This document shows positions 15,793 to 22,795 of a stretch of 29,345 bases of DNA, piece after piece. Within the stretch, counting starts at the first letter, position 1, and the number at the start of each line of letters is the position of its first letter. The notes beneath the pieces were generated by a model. It was not told the DNA's origin. It did no database searches and saw only the letters and a program-made list of their open reading frames with translations. The DNA comes from JAJRRL01 sp047404195 (GTDB lineage Bacteria > Pseudomonadota > Gammaproteobacteria > JAJRRL01). Position numbers and translations under genes: made by a program. Location: positions 1-29,345 of the forward strand of contig JBDOIU010000017.1 of NCBI GenBank assembly GCA_047404195.1. The letters are read 5' to 3'.

Positions 15793-17133
15793 TTAGGCAT
15801 CATCTTTCATCACTTCGGTAATATTACATGTGATGCTACCATCGATTAAGCGTGCTGTGATACTCTGGCCAGTGTCTACTTGATTGACGGATTGTACAAT
15901 AGTGCCATCTATTTGACATAGCTGTGTGTATGCTTTAGCTAGAATATTTTTTGGGTTCATGGCAGCTAGGCGATGCTGTAAGCTTTGTAGTGTTGATTGT
16001 GTCTTTTCAAGGTAATGTTGCTGATAAATGGGCATGGCGGTTTGACATGCTTTGATGCGATTTTGTTGCAGCGATATATTTTGTTTGACTTGTTGCAAGA
16101 GCGCTGACTGCTGTTTATCAATCAATGAGCGCGCTTGCTGTGAATATTGCTGGCAAAGTCGGCGCAGCGTGATACTCATATAGTCTAAGCGTTGTTGCTC
16201 TTGTTGGCATTGTCTTTGCGGGCTTTGTAAGCGTGCATTAAGATGTTTACACTGCGTCCAGCGTCTTTCCTGCTGGCTCTGCCAGCAACGTTTCAGTCTT
16301 TGCTGCTGTTGGAGACAGCGCTCAATAAAATCCGTTGCATCTGGTGCTGCCAGCTCTGCTGCTTGTGATGGTGTTGCTGCTCTTTTATCGGCAACGAGAT
16401 CAATGATCGTGGTATCGGTTTCGTGGCCCACACCAGAAATGATTGGAATCTCGCTGTCAAATACGGCTTGCGCTACATTGGTTTCATTGAAGGGCCACAA
16501 ATCCTCAAGGCTGCCACCACCACGTGAGATGATCATACAATCACAGCTCGCTTCAATATTGGCTGCCTCAATAGCGCGAACAATGCTAGCGGATGCTTGT
16601 TTACCTTGTACCATGCATGGGTAGAGGCGCAATGGTATAGCAGGGAATCGCTCTTTCAACACACGTAGAATATCTTGTAATGCTGCCGCTGTTGGTGAGG
16701 TCACAATGGCTATCTGCTTGGGTAGTGTGGGGCAGCTTTGTTTGTGTTTTGGGTCAAACAGACCTGCCTTTTGCAATGCTTTCTTTTGTTTTTCAAAGGC
16801 AATTGCTAACGCACCTTGACCATCTTTTTCTACATGCTGCGCGATAATCTGAAAATCACCACGTTGGCAATACAGGCTGACACGACCGCTCACAATGACA
16901 GCATCACCGTTTTGTATAGGGGTCGATCGGGCGGCATTTTGCCTAAAAAGTGCGCACTTTACCTGTGCGTGTGCATCTTTCAGTGTAAAGTAGCAATGCC
17001 CAGATTGCGCTGTGATACAGTTTGATACCTCACCACGCAGCTTGATCCAACCTATTTCGTTCTCGAGTAAGCTGGCAGTGAGCTGGTTGAGCTCACTGAC
17101 GCTCAAGATGTGTGTTTCAGATGTCATTGTCAT
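15793..17133 (-). CDS. xseA: Exodeoxyribonuclease VII large subunit
   Basis: XseA with XseB degrades single-stranded DNA from both ends. The frame is open to 17298, but that part overlaps tsaB and lacks family similarity. The ATGs at 17133 and 17127 give the normal length (446 or 444 aa). The N-terminal OB fold (about 10-105) contains GEVSN and HCYFTLKD. The catalytic domain has SRGGGSLEDLWPFNE (203-217), GVGHETD (234-240) and RAATPSQAAE (251-260). A long Gln/Arg-rich coiled coil (about 265-400) precedes the C-terminal segment. The ribosome site is weak. The gene is divergent from tsaB; no xseB is in the window. Confidence 0.94.
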   Translation of the reverse strand: MTMTSETHILSVSELNQLTASLLENEIGWIKLRGEVSNCITAQSGHCYFTLKDAHAQVKCALFRQNAARSTPIQNGDAVIVSGRVSLYCQRGDFQIIAQHVEKDGQGALAIAFEKQKKALQKAGLFDPKHKQSCPTLPKQIAIVTSPTAAALQDILRVLKERFPAIPLRLYPCMVQGKQASASIVRAIEAANIEASCDCMIISRGGGSLEDLWPFNETNVAQAVFDSEIPIISGVGHETDTTIIDLVADKRAATPSQAAELAAPDATDFIERCLQQQQRLKRCWQSQQERRWTQCKHLNARLQSPQRQCQQEQQRLDYMSITLRRLCQQYSQQARSLIDKQQSALLQQVKQNISLQQNRIKACQTAMPIYQQHYLEKTQSTLQSLQHRLAAMNPKNILAKAYTQLCQIDGTIVQSVNQVDTGQSITARLIDGSITCNITEVMKDDA

Positions 17134-17190
17134 GCGTAGCACCGGGTTGAGGTAGGTCAGATAAGATGATGCTAGCAATATTTCATGTCT

Positions 17191-17219
17191 TTGCCTAGCA
17201 CTTGCTGTTGTGTTATTAT
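17191..17219 (+). promoter_or_regulatory. Putative sigma70 promoter for tsaB
   Basis: TTGCCT (17191-17196), a 17-bp spacer and TATTAT (17214-17219). The -10 box matches consensus at five of six positions and the -35 at four. It ends 27 bp before the tsaB start. Confidence 0.5.
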
Positions 17220-17246
17220 TTGTCAGCTCTGTATAGGGAGAAGCCA

Positions 17247-17927
17247 ATGACAACCATACTTGCGATTGAAGCGGCAACTGATGCCTGTTCTGTGGCACTG
17301 ACTCATGCTGGTGCTGTCACCGAACGCTTTCAGTTGGCCTCAAGGCGTCATGCTGAAAATATTCTGCCAATGATTGATGATTTATTACAATCTGTATCAC
17401 TATCGATCAAGCAGCTTGACGCCATTGCCTTTGGGGCTGGGCCAGGCAGTTTTTTGGGTTCACGCTTGGCAGCTGGGGTAGCGCAAGGATTAGCGTATCC
17501 TCATAATTGTCCCCTAATACCCATATCCACTCTGCAGGCATTGGCGCAACAGGCTGCACAGCAGGCATCAGAACAACTGGTCATATCAGCCTGGGATGCG
17601 CGCATGGGTGAGATCTATTGGGGATGTTACCGGGCACACGCCGGTGTTATGCAGGCAGTCGTTGCTGATTCAGTTGCACCTCCTGATAAAGTGAAGGCAG
17701 CATTACCTCAGGCGTCAGCAATACTCATTGGTAATGCTTGGCAGGTGTATGCTGATGCGCTGGCAATAACGCAAGACAGTGCTTTTGATTGTATGCGTGA
17801 TTGTTATCCGCAAGCAAAGGATATGCTACCAGCAGCAATACATGCTTATGAGCAGGGGAGCACCATTTCTGCTGAGTTGGCTAGTCCAGTTTATTGTCGG
17901 CACCCAGTGACACAAAAAAAATCATGA
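17247..17927 (+). CDS. tsaB: tRNA threonylcarbamoyladenosine biosynthesis protein TsaB
   Basis: TsaB is the partner of TsaD and TsaE in making t6A37 in ANN-decoding tRNAs. The 226-aa product starts at ATG 17247 with AGGGAG 6 nt upstream; the open frame begins at 17202 but lacks support there. Family features are ILAIEAATDACSVAL (4-18), RHAENILPMI (34-43), FGAGPGSFLGSR (62-73) and AWDARMGEIYWG. The usual GPGSFTGLR loop reads GPGSFLGSR here, a mild departure in a protein that is itself not catalytic. No rimI or tsaD is adjacent. Confidence 0.92.
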   Translation: MTTILAIEAATDACSVALTHAGAVTERFQLASRRHAENILPMIDDLLQSVSLSIKQLDAIAFGAGPGSFLGSRLAAGVAQGLAYPHNCPLIPISTLQALAQQAAQQASEQLVISAWDARMGEIYWGCYRAHAGVMQAVVADSVAPPDKVKAALPQASAILIGNAWQVYADALAITQDSAFDCMRDCYPQAKDMLPAAIHAYEQGSTISAELASPVYCRHPVTQKKS

Positions 17928-18142
17928 TGTGATGCCTCAAATCGTACATCTATAGCGGCTCATATGTGCTGGTTCTGACCAGTCTGTATTGCTGGCAATG
18001 CAGCGTTTCACTGCTTGTCTTGGTAAGTGCAGTCAAGCAAGCAATATTGTATTCTACTGGGCGAGCTCAAAGCCTACGCCTTGTATCGCGAAGTTGATCT
18101 TGCTGGCCACACATACCAAATGATTCATGTATCAGTCTGGTT

Positions 18143-20185
18143 TTAAACCTCTTGACACAATAATTCAGTCGCTGTTCGTGTCTGTTGATGAGGTGTGCAT
18201 AAAGAGCTAAGCCAGTTTCTATGTTTATGTATGGCTGTACCACGTAACGCACATGGATTTGGTCTGCTATCCAGGCTCTTTAAATAATCCCGTCTATCGC
18301 ATAAGACCTTGCGCTCATACTCAGATAAAGCGATGATAATGAGCGGCCCAATGACGGTTAATCCAGAAAGGGCGCATAAGAAAACTCTCAGTAGGGTTGG
18401 TTTTTCAAAGCGAGACAGTTGAGATTTGGTTTTATTGAGAAGGCGTTGTATGAGTTCGCTATCACTCTCGATACCATGATTCCTAGAGGGCATAATCTGA
18501 TGGGGCGCCGCTGCCAATGAATGCCGTTTGACGGAGTCATTGAGTATCGTTTCTGTTAATTTAGCTTCCTGTGCAAAATTATTCGTTCTTTTTTCACGAA
18601 ATGAGTCAGTCACCGATCGAAGGATGCAGCAAATACAGTCCAGCAATATTTTGGTATCAAATGGCATATTGTCTTGCTCTGGAAAGGTGAGCTCTTGCTC
18701 AAGTGCAATGAGAACCATAAATGCATTTGCATCTTCTGCAGTAATGCTTAGTTTAGGCCATCGCTCACCCATCAAACTTGATAAGCGAATAATCGCATTG
18801 CTGAACCAAGCCCTAAAAACCCTGAACTCAAGAAGCCTCCAAAATTCAGTGATATCAGTATCGCCATTGTATTTCATGTAAAGCAATGTTGTTGCGTGCA
18901 AAATTTTCAGAATTTCATGTCGATGTATAGTAAATATCAAGGAAATAAACTGGTTAACTGGCTTAGATAGATACTCACTTGGCTCATCAAGCATAGCACT
19001 TTTCTTTCGACGAATGGGTGGGCTTTGTAAGTCAGAATGTCGAGGAAGTTTTTTTTGAGCGTTTGCGGCATCAAATGCACGACTAAAGTATTGTTTTAGG
19101 TTGGTTTGTGTTAATGTGTCTGTGAAGACCTCTAAGTCTGCTTCGGAGTATGGTGGTGGTTCATATGCAATTCTAGGTCTGCCATCAGTATCTGCAAGAT
19201 GATATTTCTGCGCATTAAAAAAGCACTCCCATATTCTTTCTGCATCGGAGTATGTTTGCAGTTCATACGAAGTTCTTGTTTCATGATCAGCATCTGTGGG
19301 CTCATGATTTTGCGAAGTAAAAAAGTACTCCCATTTTGGCCTTTTATTTTTTTCTGGTACTTCATCCATTAAAGGCAATTGATTGATGACTAAGTATTGA
19401 TTCTCTTGTGCATCTCTGGATTCATCCCCAGTGTATTTTTTTAGCTCAGCCTCTAGTAGTTTTAAAACCTTGGATGGCGGCATAGTTTGCGTACATGCTG
19501 TAGTGTTGTCGGTTCTAAAAAAGCCACTGAATACTGACAGGCCGCTTTTAAAAATGTCGTCCTTTAGTATGGCAATGTTAGATATGAGTCGGCTTTGGGT
19601 CATGCGTGATTCACGCTGTAGTTTTGTTGACTTATATACGTGGCTGGTTAGGTCTCTAACTGACTGTGTAAACTTATCTCCAAGATTCTTGAGTTTTTTA
19701 GGTAATTTTCTCGTGCATTGAGAATGTGCAATTGATCTATTCTCATCGCGTATGAATTTGAATATAAATTTTATAAGTCTTGAGCTGACCTTGTTTGCTC
19801 CATCGTCAAGCATGCCATTTGCTACAGGAATGTTCTGTAATGCATTGAAATAGCCGTTTGAGGCATGTTTTGCAAGGGGTAGGGCAATGACTTCTGCTGC
19901 AAAGTGTGCGAGTGTATCACATAGTTTTAATGATGGTATGAAATCAGGAAGTTTTATAGTGCTTGTGATTGGTTTGCCATTTAGAAGTGCTTCTTGGATT
20001 GTTTCCCATTGCTCATGTTTCGCTAGGTTACTTGCAATCTCAATGACAAGTGCTTTGCACGCATCAATTGTCATGATTCTAAGTTCTTTTAAATGGTCCT
20101 CATTCTCCTTGCTGGTTTTAAGTGTCTGATAGCCTGTTGTATGTCGCTGTACCCTTAAAGTGGGAAACTCAATTTGACCTTTCAT
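18143..20185 (-). CDS. Large paralogue A with C-terminal hydrophobic segment, family unknown
   Basis: The 680-aa product starts at ATG 20185, which has GGGAGG about 6 nt upstream; an ATG 18 bp earlier (20203) has no ribosome site. It aligns along most of its length with the product of 20347-22302. Shared blocks are DT-AxFAA near 90, a helical block near 135-195, YLSKPxxxFIS near 405, and a 100-residue block with AIIRL...MG..(W/F)PKL.ITA near 464-483. The C-terminal match is FEKPTxLRVFLC.LSGLTV.GPL, the start of a hydrophobic segment at about 595-620. The protein also has an internal 34-aa duplication (about 284-350) and a PPPY motif (343-346). No catalytic motif or signal peptide is seen. Membrane-anchored secreted effector is a reasonable hypothesis only. 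Confidence 0.75.
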   Translation of the reverse strand: MKGQIEFPTLRVQRHTTGYQTLKTSKENEDHLKELRIMTIDACKALVIEIASNLAKHEQWETIQEALLNGKPITSTIKLPDFIPSLKLCDTLAHFAAEVIALPLAKHASNGYFNALQNIPVANGMLDDGANKVSSRLIKFIFKFIRDENRSIAHSQCTRKLPKKLKNLGDKFTQSVRDLTSHVYKSTKLQRESRMTQSRLISNIAILKDDIFKSGLSVFSGFFRTDNTTACTQTMPPSKVLKLLEAELKKYTGDESRDAQENQYLVINQLPLMDEVPEKNKRPKWEYFFTSQNHEPTDADHETRTSYELQTYSDAERIWECFFNAQKYHLADTDGRPRIAYEPPPYSEADLEVFTDTLTQTNLKQYFSRAFDAANAQKKLPRHSDLQSPPIRRKKSAMLDEPSEYLSKPVNQFISLIFTIHRHEILKILHATTLLYMKYNGDTDITEFWRLLEFRVFRAWFSNAIIRLSSLMGERWPKLSITAEDANAFMVLIALEQELTFPEQDNMPFDTKILLDCICCILRSVTDSFREKRTNNFAQEAKLTETILNDSVKRHSLAAAPHQIMPSRNHGIESDSELIQRLLNKTKSQLSRFEKPTLLRVFLCALSGLTVIGPLIIIALSEYERKVLCDRRDYLKSLDSRPNPCALRGTAIHKHRNWLSSLCTPHQQTRTATELLCQEV
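19136..19333 (-). repeat. Internal 102-bp tandem duplication in paralogue A
   Basis: Two copies (19238-19333 and 19136-19231) encode 34-residue units beginning W-E-[YC]-F-F and ending Y-E-x-x-x-Y-S-[DE]-A. They are clearly similar at DNA level too, for example TCTGCxTCGGAGTATG at the plus-strand left end of each, so the duplication is fairly recent. Paralogue B has a single divergent equivalent near residues 268-300. Confidence 0.75.
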
Positions 20186-20297
20186 TTCTACCTCCCCAGT
20201 CATGGTTGATGGTTTGGCAGATAATTTTCTGGCTTGTCAAGATAGCATGCATTCTTTGCGTCGCTTGTCCTGACTTTTCTCTTTCTGGTATTGGCAT
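20169..20297 (-). CDS. 42-aa leader ORF overlapping the start of paralogue A
   Basis: AAGGAG with 7-nt spacing precedes ATG 20295-20297 on the minus strand, inside the 28-bp element shared with the ORF before paralogue B. The frame ends at TGA 20169-20171, 17 nt inside paralogue A, so ribosomes reading it pass over the start at 20185. The peptide resembles no known protein and differs from the other leader. It may couple translation rather than encode a functional product. Confidence 0.45.
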   Translation of the reverse strand: MPIPEREKSGQATQRMHAILTSQKIICQTINHDWGGRNERSN

Positions 20298-20321
20298 AAA
20301 CGTGCTCCTTATGTGAATGCC
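20294..20321 (-). repeat. 28-bp shared upstream element, copy at paralogue A
   Basis: 26 of 28 bases match 22421-22448. The element contains AAGGAG, a CACGTTT spacer and ATG on the minus strand. Conservation falls off just beyond it on both sides. Confidence 0.75.
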
Positions 20322-20334
20322 TCATCTGTGTGGT

Positions 20335-20351
20335 GTTGACATCGTGTCAAC
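20335..20351. repeat. Palindrome at the stop codon of paralogue B
   Basis: GTTGACA-TCG-TGTCAAC has perfect 7-bp arms. It overlaps the TGA of paralogue B and lies about 40 bp before the leader of paralogue A. No T-run follows on either strand. It could be an operator, an mRNA-stabilising hairpin, or a -35 box (TTGACA) without a clear -10. Confidence 0.5.
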
Positions 20352-22302
20352 CATAAATTAGATTTGCCTTCTCCTCCTCTCGATTGGTTACGTTGTTATT
20401 ATTTCTATTGTTTTGGAAAATATGACGGAGTAGGTTGGTATCTCGGCTTGCGATCTCTTGGGTATTAAGACTTGTATTTTCTGGATCTAGTAATTGAGTT
20501 AGTTGCGCTTTAAGAACCCTTTTCTCATGTTCAGAGAATAGAATAATAACCAACGGTCCAACTACCGTCAGGCCAGATAAAATACACAAGAAAACTCTAA
20601 GAGCGGTCGGTTTTTCAAAGACATCAATCCTCTCTTGTAGTTTCTGCATATTAAGGCCTTCGTTCGGTGGCTGGGGTGGGTTTGCTGTAGTGATATTTTC
20701 CGTATCTGTTGCTGCAAGAGGCTTACTTGTATGATGAGTAGGTGTGGTATTTAATCTTCCTCGCCCTGTTAGTGAGCTACTTCTTGGACGTTTTATGCAG
20801 GTTTGACTTTTACGTGACTGCGCTAGTAGTTTATGGATTTCAGTAGCTTCCTTAGTAAATCTTACTTCTCTTTCTTTCCTGAAATTATCAGAGATGCTTT
20901 TGATGATAGTGATCAGGCATGTATGTATCATTTGATTATCAAAAGACATATCATCTTGTGCGTCAAGTTCGCTTTCAATGGCAGTTAGCATGTCGAATAT
21001 ACTTAAATCATCTGCGGTGATCTCTAGTTTTGGGAATTTATCGCCCATAAAATCTTTCAGTCTTATTATAGCTGCTGACATCCAGCTTTTGATTACTCGC
21101 CATTGTAAGGTTTTTAGCAGCTCCTGTGTGTCATTATTACCACACTCTTTTATGTATTGTTCTGTGCGCGCGAGCAGAAGATGTTGAATTTCAGTTGTAT
21201 GTAAATGAATAATCATCGAGATGAATTTAATAATGGGTTTAGACAAGTATTTGCCATCATCCTTGTGTGTTGCGCCGTGTTTTGATTCATGCGCACCGTG
21301 ACGAGTTATGTCAGCCTGTGAACTCTGTTGCCCTGTGCTCACCCGAAAATATTCCTCAATTTTTGCGGCTTTTAATGCATCAACCAGTGCCTGATTTTGA
21401 TCAGAGTCATATTCGAGTCGAGCATGCCCAGACGTGCAGTCCTCTCCTTTTGCTTTTTTGTCATTATAAACAAGTGTCGCTATGAATTTTTCCCATATGT
21501 TCGGTCTTTTCTTGCTTTCGGGCGTCTGACCAGGTGTATAGGCATGACCGTTGATGTCGACGACCAAGCATTCACTCTGTTGAGTGAGTGTTTTTTTAAG
21601 CGCCTCTGTTAAGGACTTTTTGATTGACTCGGGTTTGATTAAACCTGCTTCTAAATCTTCTTCTTTGTATTGAAGTAGTGAGCTGAATAAATCTGTTTTA
21701 GCTCTTTCCATATCCTTCCTGAGTATCTCTATTCTGCCTTCAACTTCGCGGTTTTTTTCTGGTGTTGAATCACACATACGTTTTGATTTATACAGGAGTG
21801 CCATGAGTTCTTTTATGTGCTTACTGAGTGAATTTGCTAAGTCTTGATGTGTCTTGTTATAACGTCTCTGATATGCAGATAGCGTGCAGCAACAGTCATT
21901 TGTGATGTGCCGAAATACTGTCTCAATGAAGTCTTGTCTACTTTCTTTTTCAGTGGCTTTTTTAGATATTTTAAAGGGAGTGAATTTGCCAGATTTGGCA
22001 TACATTGCCAGCGGTCCCCCGATAGCTATGGCAGCAAATTGTGCTGTTGTATCAGTCATGTCGAAGCGTGGCATAATCGATTGTAGCTTTTCGGTACTAA
22101 TGCTGCCTGTTTGCTCCAACTCATTAGCGATTGCCGTTAAAAATTCTTTAGCAACGCTGATGCAATCTTTACGCGCCTCTTGGATATTCTTTTCGTATTT
22201 ATCTGATTTGATGGCTGAGTGCGACCCACTGTTGCTAGGAGGCCTAAAAGGTGTGGTGGCTAGATGATGTGATTGGGCTTTTTTTGGCGTTGAAGATTTC
22301 AT
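20347..22302 (-). CDS. Large paralogue B with C-terminal hydrophobic segment, family unknown
   Basis: 651 aa. GGAGGG with 5-nt spacing precedes the ATG at 22302. It is a paralogue of the next gene (18143-20185), with shared blocks at DTTAQFAA (84-91), a helical region (about 125-210), KYLSKPIIKFIS (351-362), and the AIIRL...MGDKFPKLEITA region (411-430). FEKPTALRVFLCILSGLTV (562-580) leads into a hydrophobic segment to about 589. The N-terminal 35 residues and the region 498-550 are Ser/Pro/Thr-rich and likely disordered. The tail after the membrane segment is Asn-rich with an Asn run. There is no signal peptide or enzymatic motif. It is probably transcribed with the leader ORF and paralogue A from the promoter at 22519-22547. 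Confidence 0.75.
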   Translation of the reverse strand: MKSSTPKKAQSHHLATTPFRPPSNSGSHSAIKSDKYEKNIQEARKDCISVAKEFLTAIANELEQTGSISTEKLQSIMPRFDMTDTTAQFAAIAIGGPLAMYAKSGKFTPFKISKKATEKESRQDFIETVFRHITNDCCCTLSAYQRRYNKTHQDLANSLSKHIKELMALLYKSKRMCDSTPEKNREVEGRIEILRKDMERAKTDLFSSLLQYKEEDLEAGLIKPESIKKSLTEALKKTLTQQSECLVVDINGHAYTPGQTPESKKRPNIWEKFIATLVYNDKKAKGEDCTSGHARLEYDSDQNQALVDALKAAKIEEYFRVSTGQQSSQADITRHGAHESKHGATHKDDGKYLSKPIIKFISMIIHLHTTEIQHLLLARTEQYIKECGNNDTQELLKTLQWRVIKSWMSAAIIRLKDFMGDKFPKLEITADDLSIFDMLTAIESELDAQDDMSFDNQMIHTCLITIIKSISDNFRKEREVRFTKEATEIHKLLAQSRKSQTCIKRPRSSSLTGRGRLNTTPTHHTSKPLAATDTENITTANPPQPPNEGLNMQKLQERIDVFEKPTALRVFLCILSGLTVVGPLVIILFSEHEKRVLKAQLTQLLDPENTSLNTQEIASRDTNLLRHIFQNNRNNNNVTNREEEKANLIYG

Positions 22303-22424
22303 ATAAACCCTCCGACAATGCGAGGCGGGCGTGCGAGAGTATTTAGAAGAGTTGATATACGACGGGGGGCTTCCAAATTAATTTGCTGGATGACCTTGTG
22401 TAATGCTTTATGCCGTGTTAGCAT
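22299..22424 (-). CDS. 41-aa leader ORF overlapping the start of paralogue B
   Basis: AAGGAG with 7-nt spacing precedes ATG 22422-22424. The 41-codon frame ends in TGA that overlaps the ATG of paralogue B (ATGA), a classic coupling arrangement. The peptide is basic with a short amphipathic helix (about 5-30). The same start region, but not the same peptide, precedes paralogue A. Confidence 0.5.
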   Translation of the reverse strand: MLTRHKALHKVIQQINLEAPRRISTLLNTLARPPRIVGGFI

Positions 22425-22448
22425 AAACGTGCTCCTTTTGTGAACGCC
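22421..22448 (-). repeat. 28-bp shared upstream element, copy at paralogue B
   Basis: 26 of 28 bases match 20294-20321, covering the ribosome site and ATG of the leader ORF. Confidence 0.75.
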
Positions 22449-22470
22449 AATTTACTTTAGAGAGCATCGC

Positions 22471-22505
22471 CCTTTTCTAGTTGCCGCTAGAAGAAGGTTT
22501 TTTTT
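22471..22505 (+). terminator. Intrinsic-terminator-like hairpin on the plus strand
   Basis: TTTTCTAG (22473-22480), loop TTGCCG and CTAGAAGA (22487-22494) form an 8-bp stem with one G-U pair. It can be extended by two G-C pairs past a bulged A and is followed at once by eight T (22498-22505). No plus-strand gene precedes it. Read on the minus strand it is a hairpin right after an A-run in the predicted 5' UTR of the paralogue operon. Confidence 0.5.
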
Positions 22506-22518
22506 ATCTCTGCTTATA

Positions 22519-22547
22519 ATTGTACCAAGTTAATTTTTACTCGTCAA
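22519..22547 (-). promoter_or_regulatory. Strong sigma70-type promoter for the leader / paralogue B / paralogue A set
   Basis: On the minus strand TTGACG (22542-22547), a 17-bp spacer and TACAAT (22519-22524), each five of six to consensus. Predicted transcription would start near 22511, about 87 nt before the leader ATG, so a substantial 5' UTR containing the hairpin at 22471-22497 is expected. Confidence 0.65.
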
Positions 22548-22555
22548 GAGAATGA

Positions 22556-22774
22556 TCAATTAAATTCATGTATTTTTGCACTTTTTTTAGTACTCCAAGT
22601 GTTTTTTGTAGCTTTACAGTATACCATCCAGGTCTCTAAGCAATCCATTAGTTCTAAGTGTATCGCCCGGAGATACAAAATAAAAGAGCCTCTTTGTGTA
22701 CCGGTTGGATGTGTGTTTATGTGTTTTATTGCATCAAGAATTGTTTCTTTTAGAGGGGTTTGTGATGAAATCAT
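22556..22774 (-). CDS. Possible 72-aa protein, function unknown
   Basis: ATG 22774 to TGA 22556-22558, 22 bp downstream of the HMG-CoA lyase stop and on the same strand. The composition is protein-like, with a predicted helix (LKETILDAIKHI) and several Trp and Tyr residues. There is no good ribosome site, only an A-rich stretch. It resembles nothing I recognise and could be a remnant. Confidence 0.3.
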   Translation of the reverse strand: MISSQTPLKETILDAIKHINTHPTGTQRGSFILYLRAIHLELMDCLETWMVYCKATKNTWSTKKSAKIHEFN

Positions 22775-22792
22775 TCAAGAATTGTTTCTTTT
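22734..22792. repeat. 18-bp direct repeat pair
   Basis: TCAAGAATTGTTTCTTTT occurs at 22734-22751 and 22775-22792, 41 bp apart start to start. The second copy runs into a longer T-tract ending at the HMG-CoA lyase stop. It flanks the first codons of the 72-aa ORF. Confidence 0.6.
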
Positions 22793-22795
22793 TTT

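Noticed and set aside
17134..17298. N-terminal extension of the xseA frame
   Set aside because: It runs antisense across the tsaB start and promoter, and adds residues beyond the usual XseA N-terminus.
18067..18252. 61-aa minus-strand frame beyond the end of paralogue A
   Set aside because: It overlaps the C-terminal codons of paralogue A in another frame and does not resemble the C-terminus of paralogue B, so a frameshifted tail is not supported.
19431..19721. Plus-strand 96-aa frame inside paralogue A
   Set aside because: It is antisense to a gene supported by a paralogue alignment and has no independent evidence.
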